Origin: ZC4RG20 sp036381515
GTDB taxonomy: Bacteria; Pseudomonadota; Gammaproteobacteria; Steroidobacterales; Rariloculaceae
Assembly (NCBI GenBank): GCA_036381515.1
Contig: DASVCR010000082.1
Location: 6,861 to 70,860 of the forward strand
Length of the DNA: 64,000 bases
Direction: 5' to 3'
Below, in pieces: positions 1-9,654 of this stretch (its first letter is position 1; the number at the start of each line of letters is the position of its first letter). The notes under the pieces were generated by a model, which was not told where the DNA came from, did no database searches, and worked only from the letters and a program-made list of their open reading frames with translations. A program made the position numbers and the translations under genes.

Positions 1-2349
1 GCGGCGGAGTTCGCGCACATTTCCCGGGCAAGGGAGCGTTTGTGGCTGCGCGAGCGGTTCGAGGACTGCCGCGCGCACTGGCAGATCTCGAAGCAGGAGC
101 AGCTCGAGATCCTGCGCAGCCTGACCCGTGCCGAAGGCATCGAGCGCTACCTCAATACGAAGTACGTCGGCCAGAAGCGCTTCTCGCTTGAGGGCGGCGA
201 GACGCTGATTCCGATGCTCGACGATCTGATCCAGCGTTCCGGCGAGCGGGGCGTGCAGGAGATCGTGATCGGCATGGCGCACCGCGGCCGGCTCAACGTG
301 CTCGTGAACGTCCTCGGCAAGTCCCCGCAGGAGCTCTTCTCCGAGTTCGAGGGTGCGTACGATCTCGCGACGCTGAAGGGCTCGGGCGACGTCAAGTATC
401 ACATGGGCTTCTCGGCCGACCTGCGGACGCCGGGCGGCAACGTGCATGTCGTCGTCGCATTCAATCCGTCGCACCTCGAGATCGTCGACCCCGTCGTCGA
501 GGGCTCCGTGCGCGCGAGGCAGGATCGGCGCGGGGATCGGCAGGGCGACGAGGTCCTGCCGGTGCTGATCCACGGCGATGCCGCCGTCGCGGGCCAGGGC
601 GTCGTCGCCGAGACGCTGCAGCTCTCGCAGACGCGCGCGTTCTACACGGGCGGCACGATCCACATCATCGTCAACAACCAGATCGGCTTCACGACGAGCG
701 ATCCGGGCGACTGCCGCTCGACGCCGTATTGCTCGGACATCGCGAAGATGATCGAGGCGCCGGTCTTCCACGTGAACGGCGACGATCCGGAAGCGGCGCT
801 GGCCGCGATGCGCCTCGCGCTCGCTTACCGGCAGACGTTCCACAAAGACGTCTTCATCGATCTCGTCTGCTACCGGCGGCTCGGCCACAACGAGGCCGAC
901 GAGCCCGCGGCGACGCAGCCCGTGATGTATCAGGCGATCCGCAAGCATCCGAGCGTGCTGTCTATTTATAGCAGCAAACTCCAGGAGTTAGGCGTCGTTT
1001 CTAAGGAAGAGGTTGATGATATAGCCGATGCCTACCGGCAATGCCTCGACGAGGGCCGGAACCCGAACGAGAACGCGCTCGGCATGCTCGGCAACCAGCA
1101 CACGGTCGACTGGAGCCGTTACCAGCAGGCGGGGCTCAACGAGTCGGTCGACACCGGCGTGCCGATGCAGGAGCTCAAGCGCCTCGCGGAGCTGATGAAC
1201 CGGGTGCCGACGGACTTCGTGCTGCATCCGCGTGTGCAGCGCATCGTCGACGACCGCAAGCGGATGGCGGCCGGCGAGCTCGACGTCGACTGGGGCTTCG
1301 CCGAGAACCTCGCGTACGCGACGCTGCTCGCGGAGAATTTCCACGTGCGCCTGATCGGCCAGGACAGCCGCCGCGGCACGTTCTTCCATCGGCACGCGGC
1401 GCTTTTCAATCAGACGAACGGCGACGTGCACATTCCGCTCGCGCACATCGGCGGCGAGAATGCGTTCCTCGTCGCGGATTCGCCGTTGTCCGAGGAGGCC
1501 GTGCTCGGTTTCGAGTACGGCTACAGCACGACGTCGCCGGACTGCCTCGTGATCTGGGAGGCGCAGTTCGGTGACTTCGCGAACGGCGCGCAGGTGCTGA
1601 TCGATCAGTTCATCTCGTCAGGGGAAGCGAAATGGGGACGGCTGTCCGGCCTCACGCTGTTCCTGCCGCACGGCCACGAAGGGCAGGGGCCGGAGCACTC
1701 GTCCGCGCGTCTCGAGCGTTTCCTGCAGCTCTGCGCCGAGCACAACATGCAGGTGTGCGTGCCGTCGACGCCGGCGCAGATGTTCCATCTGCTGCGTCGT
1801 CAGATGCTGCGTCCGGTGCGAAAGCCCTTGATCGTGCTGACGCCGAAGAGCCTCCTGCGTCACCGCTTGTCGGTCTCGTCGCTCGAGGATCTGTCGCGCG
1901 GACGTTTCCAGCCGCTGATCGGCGAGGTCGAGAAGCTCGACGCGAAGAGCGTGCAGCGCATCGTGTTCTGCAGCGGCAAGGTCTACTACGAACTCGTCGA
2001 GATGCGCCGCGCGGAGAAGATCGAGCGGGTCGCGATCGTCCGGATCGAGGAGCTCTATCCGTTCCCGATCGAGGAGTACGCGCGCACGATCGCGCGCTAT
2101 CCGAACGCGAAGGAGATCATCTGGTGCCAGGAGGAGCCGCAGAACCAGGGCGCGTGGTACCAGATCCGGCACCGCCTGCAGGAGCCTCTGACCGACGATC
2201 ACCAGCTTTTCTATGCCGGGCGGCCCGGCGCCGCGGCGCCTGCGTCCGGAATCCACGCGCTCCACGTCCGCCAGCAGCAGGCGCTCGTCGCCGCCGCGCT
2301 CGCCGCCGACACGCGCGAGCGGCGGTCCACGCTGGCGAAGCGCGCTTGA
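1..2349 (+). CDS. sucA: 2-oxoglutarate dehydrogenase E1 component (5'-truncated by window edge)
   Basis: Thiamine-diphosphate-dependent E1 of the 2-oxoglutarate dehydrogenase complex: it decarboxylates 2-oxoglutarate and succinylates the lipoyl group of SucB in the TCA cycle. The frame is open from base 1, giving about 782 residues against roughly 940 for the family, so the N-terminal ~150 residues lie outside; the TTG at 40 is not a start. Family signatures are GMAHRGRLNVL near the substrate pocket and HGDAAVAGQG followed by IVNNQIGFTT for ThDP/Mg binding. The C-terminal transketolase-like half (EGQGPEHSSAR, EEPQNQGAW) is complete. It heads a sucA-sucB-lpd operon with 16 nt to sucB. Around 961-1028 the codons change abruptly to AT-rich ones (TTA, ATA, TCT) although the protein aligns normally. 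Confidence 0.97.
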   Translation, partial: AAEFAHISRARERLWLRERFEDCRAHWQISKQEQLEILRSLTRAEGIERYLNTKYVGQKRFSLEGGETLIPMLDDLIQRSGERGVQEIVIGMAHRGRLNVLVNVLGKSPQELFSEFEGAYDLATLKGSGDVKYHMGFSADLRTPGGNVHVVVAFNPSHLEIVDPVVEGSVRARQDRRGDRQGDEVLPVLIHGDAAVAGQGVVAETLQLSQTRAFYTGGTIHIIVNNQIGFTTSDPGDCRSTPYCSDIAKMIEAPVFHVNGDDPEAALAAMRLALAYRQTFHKDVFIDLVCYRRLGHNEADEPAATQPVMYQAIRKHPSVLSIYSSKLQELGVVSKEEVDDIADAYRQCLDEGRNPNENALGMLGNQHTVDWSRYQQAGLNESVDTGVPMQELKRLAELMNRVPTDFVLHPRVQRIVDDRKRMAAGELDVDWGFAENLAYATLLAENFHVRLIGQDSRRGTFFHRHAALFNQTNGDVHIPLAHIGGENAFLVADSPLSEEAVLGFEYGYSTTSPDCLVIWEAQFGDFANGAQVLIDQFISSGEAKWGRLSGLTLFLPHGHEGQGPEHSSARLERFLQLCAEHNMQVCVPSTPAQMFHLLRRQMLRPVRKPLIVLTPKSLLRHRLSVSSLEDLSRGRFQPLIGEVEKLDAKSVQRIVFCSGKVYYELVEMRRAEKIERVAIVRIEELYPFPIEEYARTIARYPNAKEIIWCQEEPQNQGAWYQIRHRLQEPLTDDHQLFYAGRPGAAAPASGIHALHVRQQQALVAAALAADTRERRSTLAKRA

Positions 2350-2365
2350 GCATCGAGGCCGCAAC

Positions 2366-3679
2366 GTGAGTATCGAGGTCAAGGTTCCGCAGCTTCCCGA
2401 ATCCGTCGCCGATGCGACCCTGGTCAACTGGCACAAAAAGGCCGGCGACGCCGTGCGCCGTGACGAGAATCTCGTCGATCTCGAGACGGATAAGGTCGTT
2501 CTCGAGGTTCCTGCGCCAAGTGACGGAATTCTGAAAGAAATCCGAGTGAGCGACGGCGCGACCGTCACGAGCGGGCAGGTGCTCGCCGTGCTCGAGCCGG
2601 GCGCCGTCGCCGCGGAGAGCGCCCCCGTGGAGCGGCAGGCCGAGCCCGCGGAGAAGGCACGCGTCGAGCCGGCGGCGGCCGCGCCGGCGACCACGGCCGC
2701 GCCCGCGGCAAGGGAGGCCGCGCCCGAAGCGCCGCCGGCCGGGCGCAACGGAGCGGGGCGGCAGCGTCCCGCCGAGTCGCGCGATGGGCTGCAGAAAATG
2801 GGGCCGGCCGTCCGGAAGCTCGTGGAGGAGCACGACATCGACCCGGCCGCGATCCGCGGCTCCGGCCGCGAGGGCCGCGTGACGAAGGCGGACGTGCTCG
2901 GCTATCTCGCGAGCACGCAGCCCGCGACCACCGGGTTCGACTACGAGGCGCGTCCGGAGGAGCGGCCTGCGGTCGGCGGGCGGCGCGAGCAGCGGGTGCC
3001 GATGACGCGTCTGCGTCGGCGCATCGCAGAGCGGCTCGTCGAGGCGCAGCGGACCGCGGCGATGTTGACCACGTTCAACGAGGTCGACATGAGCGCCGTC
3101 ATGGCGATCCGCAAGCGATATCAGGACGAGTTCCAGAAGCGCCACGAGATCAAGCTCGGCTTCATGTCGTTCTTCGTGCGGGCGTCGATCGAGGCGCTGC
3201 GGCGGTTCCCGCTGGTCAACGCATCGATCGACGGCACGGACATCGTCTACCACGAATATTTCGACATCGGCGTCGCGGTCTCGACCGACCGCGGCCTGCT
3301 CGTGCCCGTGCTGCGCAACGCGGAGAATATGAGCTTCGCGGAGATCGAGAAAACGATCGCCGATTACGCGCGCCGCGCCAATACCGGGGACATCGGTCTC
3401 GACGAGCTGACCGGAGGGACGTTCACGATCACGAACGGCGGCGTGTTCGGCTCGCTGATGTCGACGCCGATCCTGAACCCTCCGCAGAGCGGCATCCTCG
3501 GCATGCACAAGATCCAGGAACGACCGATGGTCGTCGACGGCAAGATCGAGATCCGCCCGATGATGTATCTCGCGCTGACCTACGATCACCGGATCATCGA
3601 CGGCCGCGAAGCCGTGCAGTTCCTCGTGCACATCAAAGAGTCGCTGGAAGACCCGGCGCGACTGATCCTGCAACTCTAG
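2366..3679 (+). CDS. sucB: Dihydrolipoamide succinyltransferase, E2 of 2-oxoglutarate dehydrogenase
   Basis: Core E2 that moves the succinyl group from lipoyl-lysine to CoA. 437 residues. The GTG at 2366 is chosen because the protein then begins MSIEVKVPQLPES, the usual start of the lipoyl domain; the open frame extends 5' only through sucA sequence. Order: one lipoyl domain (about 1-77, lipoylated Lys in LETDKVVLEV), an Ala/Pro/Glu-rich linker, the E3/E1-binding domain (about 145-185, GPAVRKLVEEH), then the catalytic acyltransferase domain ending with the active-site motif YDHRIIDG. Usual length for SucB (about 400-430). It lies 16 nt after sucA and 7 nt before lpd, so co-transcription is very likely. 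Confidence 0.96.
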   Translation: MSIEVKVPQLPESVADATLVNWHKKAGDAVRRDENLVDLETDKVVLEVPAPSDGILKEIRVSDGATVTSGQVLAVLEPGAVAAESAPVERQAEPAEKARVEPAAAAPATTAAPAAREAAPEAPPAGRNGAGRQRPAESRDGLQKMGPAVRKLVEEHDIDPAAIRGSGREGRVTKADVLGYLASTQPATTGFDYEARPEERPAVGGRREQRVPMTRLRRRIAERLVEAQRTAAMLTTFNEVDMSAVMAIRKRYQDEFQKRHEIKLGFMSFFVRASIEALRRFPLVNASIDGTDIVYHEYFDIGVAVSTDRGLLVPVLRNAENMSFAEIEKTIADYARRANTGDIGLDELTGGTFTITNGGVFGSLMSTPILNPPQSGILGMHKIQERPMVVDGKIEIRPMMYLALTYDHRIIDGREAVQFLVHIKESLEDPARLILQL

Positions 3680-3686
3680 GGGCGAG

Positions 3687-5114
3687 ATGGCGAACAACAA
3701 CTTCGACGTCGTCGTGATCGGCGGCGGACCGGCCGGCTATCCTGCGGCGATACGAGCGGCTCAACTCGGTCTCAAAACGGCATGCGTCGACGAATGGACG
3801 ACGCCCGACGGCGGCCGCCCGTTCGGCGGCACGTGCCTGAACGTCGGCTGCATCCCGTCGAAGGCGCTGCTCGAGTCGTCCGAGCTCTATCACCGCGCGC
3901 AGTCGGAGTTCGCCGCGCACGGCATCTCCGTCGGCTCGCTCTCCGTCGACGTCGGCAAGATGCTCGAGCGCAAGCGCACGATCGTGAAGCAGCTGACGTC
4001 CGGCATCGAGGCGTTGTTCAAGTCCGCCGGCGTCACGGCGATCAAGGGCCACGGGCGTCTGCTCGAGGGCCGGCGCGTCGAGGTCGACGGCGCGGACGGC
4101 AAGCAGGTGCTCGACGCGCAGCACGTCGTGATCGCGACCGGGTCCGTGCCGATCGAGCTTCCGGTCGCCAAGTTCGACGGCGAGCGGATCGTCGACTCGA
4201 GCGGCGCGCTCGAGTTCACCGAGGTGCCGAAGCGCCTCGGCGTCATCGGCGCGGGCGTGATCGGCCTCGAGCTCGGCAGCGTGTGGCGGCGCCTCGGCTC
4301 CGAGGTCGTCCTGCTCGAGGCGCTCGACACCTTTTTATACATGGTCGATCAGCAGGTCGCGGCCGAGGCACTGAAGCAGTTCAAGCGTCAGGGGCTCGAC
4401 GTGCGGCTCGGCGCGAAGGTCACGGCAGCGGAGCGCTCGGCGAAGGGCGTCAAGGTGCGCTACGAGCGCGGCGGCGGCGTCGAGGAGATCGAAGTCGACA
4501 AGCTGATCGTCTGCGTCGGCCGGCGCCCGTACACGGAGGGCCTGCTCGGACCGGGCACCGGCGTCGACCTGGACGAGCGCGGCTTCGTGAAGGTCGACGA
4601 CAGCTGCCGGACGACCGCGCAGAACGTCTGGGCCGTCGGCGACGTCGTCCGCGGACCGATGCTCGCGCACAAGGGAACCGAGGAAGGCGTGATGGTCGCG
4701 GAGCTGATCGCGGGTCACGCGGCCGAGGTCAACTACAGGACGATACCGTCCGTGATCTACACCGCGCCCGAGATCGCGTGTGTCGGCATGACCGAGGAGC
4801 AGGCAAAACAGAACGGGCGCAAGTACAAGGTCGGGACCTTTCCGTTCTCGATCAACGGTCGCGCGAAGGCGCTGCAGCAGACGGCGGGCTTCGTGAAGAT
4901 CGTCGCGGACGCCGAGTACGACGACGTGCTCGGTGTTCATATCATCGGCCCGATGGCCGGCGAGCTGATCGCGGAGGCGGTCGTCGCGATGGAATTTTCT
5001 GCTTCCGCCGAGGACTTACAGCGCACAGTTCATGCTCATCCTACATTGAGCGAGGCGCTGCACGAGGCGGCGCTGGGCGCCGACAAGCGCGCGATCCACG
5101 CGCTGAACCGCTGA
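3687..5114 (+). CDS. lpd: Dihydrolipoamide dehydrogenase (E3) of the suc operon
   Basis: FAD-dependent E3 that reoxidises dihydrolipoamide and reduces NAD+. 475 residues, normal E3 length without a lipoyl domain. N-terminal FAD motif VVIGGGPAGYPAA, redox disulfide in GGTCLNVGCIPSK, NAD-binding VIGAGVIGLELG, and the C-terminal HAHPTLSEA with the His/Glu pair of the dimer active site. ATG at 3687 is preceded by GGGGCGAG. The second E3 at 58276 belongs to the pyruvate dehydrogenase operon, so each complex has its own E3. The last ~60 nt of the gene, and a short stretch near 4330, use AT-rich codons unlike the rest. Confidence 0.96.
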   Translation: MANNNFDVVVIGGGPAGYPAAIRAAQLGLKTACVDEWTTPDGGRPFGGTCLNVGCIPSKALLESSELYHRAQSEFAAHGISVGSLSVDVGKMLERKRTIVKQLTSGIEALFKSAGVTAIKGHGRLLEGRRVEVDGADGKQVLDAQHVVIATGSVPIELPVAKFDGERIVDSSGALEFTEVPKRLGVIGAGVIGLELGSVWRRLGSEVVLLEALDTFLYMVDQQVAAEALKQFKRQGLDVRLGAKVTAAERSAKGVKVRYERGGGVEEIEVDKLIVCVGRRPYTEGLLGPGTGVDLDERGFVKVDDSCRTTAQNVWAVGDVVRGPMLAHKGTEEGVMVAELIAGHAAEVNYRTIPSVIYTAPEIACVGMTEEQAKQNGRKYKVGTFPFSINGRAKALQQTAGFVKIVADAEYDDVLGVHIIGPMAGELIAEAVVAMEFSASAEDLQRTVHAHPTLSEALHEAALGADKRAIHALNR

Positions 5115-5125
5115 CGGCTTCGGGA

Positions 5126-5154
5126 GCTCGAGGCGGCGAAGATCCGCCTCGAGC
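5126..5154 (+). terminator. Hairpin after lpd, likely terminator stem without U-tract
   Basis: Perfect 11-bp inverted repeat GCTCGAGGCGG / CCGCCTCGAGC with a 7-nt loop, starting 11 nt after the lpd stop. No T-run follows, so it may be a processing or mRNA 3'-end stabilising hairpin rather than an intrinsic terminator. Confidence 0.5.
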
Positions 5155-5340
5155 GTGTGGCCCGTGCGACCCGAGCGCGCCGTCGGACATCGGCTTTCCG
5201 CGATAGTCCGAACATCGCATCCTTGCGGCTCGTCCTCGACGCTCGTCGACGACGTCGGGCGAAGCCGATGTCCCGAAGGCGCACCGTGCGCGGTATTGCC
5301 GGTGCTCGCGAGCTTCCCTCGTCGATCGTCGCGCAGTCGA

Positions 5341-5369
5341 ACGAAATTGGTGTCTGACACCATTTTCGT
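5341..5369. repeat. Palindrome centred on GGTGTCTGACACC, REP-like
   Basis: Arms of 14 nt around a single central T, with one mismatch; core GGTGTCTGACACC. The half TCTGACACC also occurs in the composite repeat units at about 48781 and 48877, so this looks like a solitary, diverged member of the same repeat family. Confidence 0.55.
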
Positions 5370-5578
5370 GCGCGCGAAGCGTGTCGCGCCGCCGGCGGCA
5401 ATGCCGGTATGATAGGCGCCGGCAAAGCCGGGAGGCTTCGCCGTTGGGTTTTCGGAGTTCGAGCAAATAGGGCGGGAGCGGCGGCCGTGCGGTCGGCCGC
5501 CGGGCGATCGTGGGGGCAAGTGTCGCCGGGCACGCCGCCCTGCTATAGCCGACGCAGCGGAACGCTGGGAGCAGTGAC

Positions 5579-6325
5579 ATGGCCGGTCACAGCAAATGGG
5601 CGAACATCAGGTTCAGAAAAGGCGCGCAGGACGCGAAGCGCGGCAAGATCTTCACGAAGCTGATCCGCGAGATCACGATCGCAGCCCGCACCGGTGGCGG
5701 TGATCCCGCGTCGAATCCGCGGCTTCGCCTCGCGATCGAGAAGGCGAAGGCGCAGAGCATGCCGAAGGAGAACATGGAGCGCGCGATCAAGCGCGGCACC
5801 GGCGAGCTCGAAGGCGCGAGCTACGAGGAAGCGCGCTACGAAGGCTACGGCCCGGGCGGCGTCGCGGTCATGGTCGACTGCCTCACCGACAACCGCAACC
5901 GCACGGTCGCGGACGTCCGTCACGCGTTCTCGAAATACGGCGGCAATCTCGGCGCCGACGGCTCCGTCGCGTATCTGTTCTCGCAGGTCGGCGAGCTTTC
6001 GTACGCGCCGGGCAGCGACGAGGACCGCATCATGGAGGCCGCGATCGAGGCCGGCGCGTCCGATGTCGTGACGAACGACGACGGCTCGATCGACGTGCTG
6101 ACGGCACCCGAGGACTACGAGCGCGTGCACGAGGCGATGAAAAGCGCCGGGCTCGAGCCCGAGAACGCCGAGATCACGATGCGCGCGTCGACGAAGGTCC
6201 GGGTAGAGGGCGCTCAGGCCGAGTCGCTCCTCAAGCTGCTCGACGTGCTCGAGGAGCTCGACGACGTGCAGAACGTCTACACGAATGCCGACATCCCCGA
6301 GACACTGCTGGAGGAAACGGCGTAG
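5579..6325 (+). CDS. yebC: YebC/PmpR family protein
   Basis: Cytoplasmic YebC/TACO1-family protein of 248 residues, the normal length. It starts MAGHSKWANI, the invariant N-terminus of the family, and contains GYGPGGVAVMV and SRNxxGxxLGxxGSV-like motifs (SKYGGNLGADGSV). Family members have been described as transcriptional regulators and as translation factors that help ribosomes through difficult peptide stretches. ATG 5579 follows GGGAG. It lies directly upstream of ruvC, as in most gammaproteobacteria, 43 nt away. Confidence 0.95.
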   Translation: MAGHSKWANIRFRKGAQDAKRGKIFTKLIREITIAARTGGGDPASNPRLRLAIEKAKAQSMPKENMERAIKRGTGELEGASYEEARYEGYGPGGVAVMVDCLTDNRNRTVADVRHAFSKYGGNLGADGSVAYLFSQVGELSYAPGSDEDRIMEAAIEAGASDVVTNDDGSIDVLTAPEDYERVHEAMKSAGLEPENAEITMRASTKVRVEGAQAESLLKLLDVLEELDDVQNVYTNADIPETLLEETA

Positions 6326-6368
6326 TGCGGCCGGGCGCGCTTCCCCCTTTCTGCCGAGCTGCAGGGCC

Positions 6369-6878
6369 GTGACCGACGCCGTGCGCATCCTCGGTATCGA
6401 TCCGGGCTCGCAGGTCACCGGCTTCGGCATCGTCGATGCGTTCGGCGGACACGCGCGGGCCGTCGAGTGGGGGAGCATCAGGACCTCCGGCGAGCACAGC
6501 GAGCGTCTGCGGCGGATCTTCGAGGAGGTCGGCCGCATCATCGCGACGCATGCGCCGGCGGAGATCGCGATCGAGAGCGTCTTCGTCCACCGCAATGCCG
6601 ACAGCGCTCTCAAGCTCGGCCAGGCGCGCGCGGCCGCGCTCTGCGCGACCTTCCGCGCGCGTTTGCCGATCTACGAGTATTCGCCGAGGCACATCAAGAA
6701 GGCGGTTGCCGGCTCGGGCGGCGCCGAGAAGCTTCAGGTGCAGCGGATGGTGAAGATCCTGCTCGGGCTCAGCGAGGCGCCGCAGCCCGACGCGGCCGAT
6801 GCGCTCGCGGCCGCGCTCTGTCACGCGCATTCGCGCATCGCGCGGTCGGCGCTGATCAAGGCGGCGGGGGCGACGTGA
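6369..6878 (+). CDS. ruvC: Crossover junction endodeoxyribonuclease RuvC
   Basis: Resolves Holliday junctions delivered by RuvAB. 169 residues from GTG 6369; the frame is open further 5' but family homology begins at RILGIDPG, five residues after this start, and GCAGGG lies just upstream. The four acidic catalytic residues can be seen: Asp in LGIDPG, Glu in AIESVF, and the Asp pair in QPDAADALA. The stop overlaps the ruvA start by 4 nt (GTGA), so translation is coupled. Confidence 0.95.
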   Translation: MTDAVRILGIDPGSQVTGFGIVDAFGGHARAVEWGSIRTSGEHSERLRRIFEEVGRIIATHAPAEIAIESVFVHRNADSALKLGQARAAALCATFRARLPIYEYSPRHIKKAVAGSGGAEKLQVQRMVKILLGLSEAPQPDAADALAAALCHAHSRIARSALIKAAGAT

Positions 6879-7474
6879 TCGGCTTCCTCAAGGGCACGCT
6901 CGTCAGCAAGCGGCCCCCGTCGTTGACGATCGAAGTGGGCGGCGTCGGCTACGAGGTGGACGCGCCGATGTCGACGTTCTACAGGCTGCCGGAGGTCGGA
7001 CAACCGCTGACGCTCGTCACGCACCTTGCGGTCCGCGAGGACGCGCACGTGCTGTACGGGTTCTTCACCGAGAGCGAGCGCGCGCTATTCCGCAGCCTCT
7101 TGAAGGTCACCGGCGTCGGTGCGCGGATCGCGCTCGGCGTGTTGTCCGGGATGAGCGTCGACGCGTTTTACCAGTGCGTCCGCGAGAAGAACGTCGCGAG
7201 CCTGACGAGATTGCCGGGCGTCGGCCGCAAGACCGCCGAGCGCCTCGTGCTCGAGATGACCGACCGTATTCCGGAGAAGGCGGACGGTGCAGACGTCGTC
7301 GCCGCGGGCGCGTCGGCGCCGGTCAGCGAGGCGCACGATGCGCTGCTCGCGCTCGGCTACAAGCCGGCCGAAGCGGAGCGCATGCTGAAGGGCCTCGACG
7401 CCGAGCGCCTCACGACCGAGGAGCTGATCCGCGAGGCGCTGAGGCGCGTGCACCTCAACGGGGGACGGGCGTGA
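6875..7474 (+). CDS. ruvA: Holliday junction branch migration protein RuvA
   Basis: Tetrameric junction-binding subunit that loads RuvB. 199 residues, standard size. OB-fold N-terminus IGFLKGTL...VEVGGVGYEV-like, then helix-hairpin-helix motifs around VTGVGARIAL and LPGVGRKTAERLV, then the C-terminal RuvB-contacting domain (ALLALGY...LIREALR). GTG start inside the ruvC stop (4-nt overlap) and the same arrangement with ruvB. Confidence 0.96.
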   Translation: MIGFLKGTLVSKRPPSLTIEVGGVGYEVDAPMSTFYRLPEVGQPLTLVTHLAVREDAHVLYGFFTESERALFRSLLKVTGVGARIALGVLSGMSVDAFYQCVREKNVASLTRLPGVGRKTAERLVLEMTDRIPEKADGADVVAAGASAPVSEAHDALLALGYKPAEAERMLKGLDAERLTTEELIREALRRVHLNGGRA

Positions 7475-8505
7475 TCGAAGGGCCGAGAGTCGTGACGGCG
7501 GCCGCGTCGCGCGACGACGAGGCCTTCGATCGCGCCGTGCGTCCGCGCCGGCTCGCCGACTACGTGGGCCAGCCGCGCGTCAAAGAGCAGATGACGATCT
7601 TCATCACGGCCGCGCGCCAGCGCGGAGAGGCGCTCGACCACACGCTGCTCTTCGGGCCGCCCGGCCTCGGCAAGACGACGCTTGCCCACATCATCGCGCA
7701 CGAGCTCGGCGTGAACCTGAAGCAGACGTCGGGACCGGTGCTCGAGCGTCCCGGCGATCTCGCGGCGCTCCTGACGAACCTCGAGCCGCACGACGTGCTG
7801 TTCGTCGACGAGATCCATCGCTTGAGCCCGGTCGTCGAGGAGGTCCTGTATCCCGCGCTCGAGGATTTCCAGCTCGACATCATGATCGGCGAAGGCCCGG
7901 CCGCGCGCTCGATCAAGATCGATCTGCCGCCGTTCACGCTGGTCGGCGCGACGACGCGTGCGGGTCTCCTGACCTCGCCGCTGCGCGACAGGTTCGGCAT
8001 CACGCAGCACCTCGATTTCTACGGCATCGACGAGCTCGCCCAGATCGCGACGCGCACGGCCGGCATCCTCGACCTGCCGATCGACACGGGCGGCGCGCGC
8101 GAGATCGCGGCGCGCTCACGAGGCACGGCCCGGATTACGAACCGGCTCGTCAGGCGCGTGCGCGACTACGCGCAGGTCAAGGCGGACGGCAACGTCGATG
8201 CGGCCGTCGCGAAGGCCGCGATGGACATGCTCGAGGTCGATCCGCACGGGCTCGACGCGATGGACAGGAAACTCCTGCTGACGATCATCGAGCGCTTCGA
8301 CGGCGGGCCGGTCGGCATCGAGAGTCTCGCCGTCGCGATCGGCGAGGAGCGGGGCACGATCGAGGACGTCGTCGAGCCGTATCTGATCCAGGCGGGCTTC
8401 CTGCAGCGCACCGCGCGCGGGCGGATCGCGACGAAGACGGCCTATCGCCATTTCGGTCTGCGTCCGCCGCCGTCGGGGCCCCAGACCGGCGGTCTCTTCG
8501 AATGA
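7471..8505 (+). CDS. ruvB: Holliday junction helicase motor RuvB
   Basis: AAA+ ATPase that drives branch migration with RuvA. 344 residues. Walker A GPPGLGKTTL, Walker B LFVDEIHRL, sensor 1 VGATTRAGLL, arginine-finger region SPLRDRFGI, and the C-terminal winged-helix DNA-binding domain ending TAYRHFGL. GTG 7471 overlaps the ruvA stop by 4 nt. The gene closes the ruvCAB unit; ybgC follows after 43 nt and may share the transcript. Confidence 0.97.
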   Translation: MIEGPRVVTAAASRDDEAFDRAVRPRRLADYVGQPRVKEQMTIFITAARQRGEALDHTLLFGPPGLGKTTLAHIIAHELGVNLKQTSGPVLERPGDLAALLTNLEPHDVLFVDEIHRLSPVVEEVLYPALEDFQLDIMIGEGPAARSIKIDLPPFTLVGATTRAGLLTSPLRDRFGITQHLDFYGIDELAQIATRTAGILDLPIDTGGAREIAARSRGTARITNRLVRRVRDYAQVKADGNVDAAVAKAAMDMLEVDPHGLDAMDRKLLLTIIERFDGGPVGIESLAVAIGEERGTIEDVVEPYLIQAGFLQRTARGRIATKTAYRHFGLRPPPSGPQTGGLFE

Positions 8506-8548
8506 ACTGTTTCGGGTCTCGAGTCTCTTAAGAGCTGGCAGCATCCGC

Positions 8549-8952
8549 ATGGGGGATCTGAGTTGGCCGGTCAGGGTTTACCTCGAGGACACGGACGCGC
8601 AAGGCGTCGTGTACAACGCGAGCTACTTCCGGTTCATGGAGCGGGCGCGCACCGAGTGGCTCCGAGCGCACGGTGCGGAGCACGACGAGCTGCGCGTCCG
8701 CTACGGGATCTTCCTCGTGCTTGCGGCGGTCGAAGCGAAATTCCATGCGCCGGCGCGGCTCGGCGACATGTTGCACGTCGGCGCCAGAGTATCGAAGCTG
8801 CGCGGCGCGCGGGTCGTGTTCACACACGAGATCAGGCGTCACGCCGAGGACGGGGAATTGGTTTGTCGCGCAACGGCCGAGGTCGCGTGCATGGATGCCG
8901 AGCGCGGCGGGCCGCGGCGACTGCCGGCCGAGCTGCTGAGTGAGTGGGAGCG

Positions 8953-8956
<4 letters not shown>
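8549..8956 (+). CDS. ybgC: Acyl-CoA thioesterase YbgC (hotdog fold), Tol-Pal cluster
   Basis: Cytoplasmic hotdog-fold thioesterase of 135 residues. The active-site segment EDTDAQGVVYNASYF with the catalytic Asp is intact. YbgC proteins hydrolyse acyl-CoA or acyl-ACP thioesters and are linked to phospholipid synthesis; the gene is almost always first in the tol-pal operon, as here. Its stop overlaps the tolQ start (ATGA). Confidence 0.93.

Positions 8957-9650
<694 letters not shown>

Positions 9651-9654
<4 letters not shown>

Larger units (their letters stand above)
5115..5578. other. Non-coding gap between lpd and yebC
   Basis: 464 nt with no ORF showing gene-like codon use. It holds a strong hairpin right after lpd (5126-5154) and a near-perfect 29-bp palindrome (5341-5369) related to the repeats around 48.5 kb. 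The 3' end carries the yebC ribosome site GGGAG at about 5567. I see no convincing sigma-70 promoter. Confidence 0.6.
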
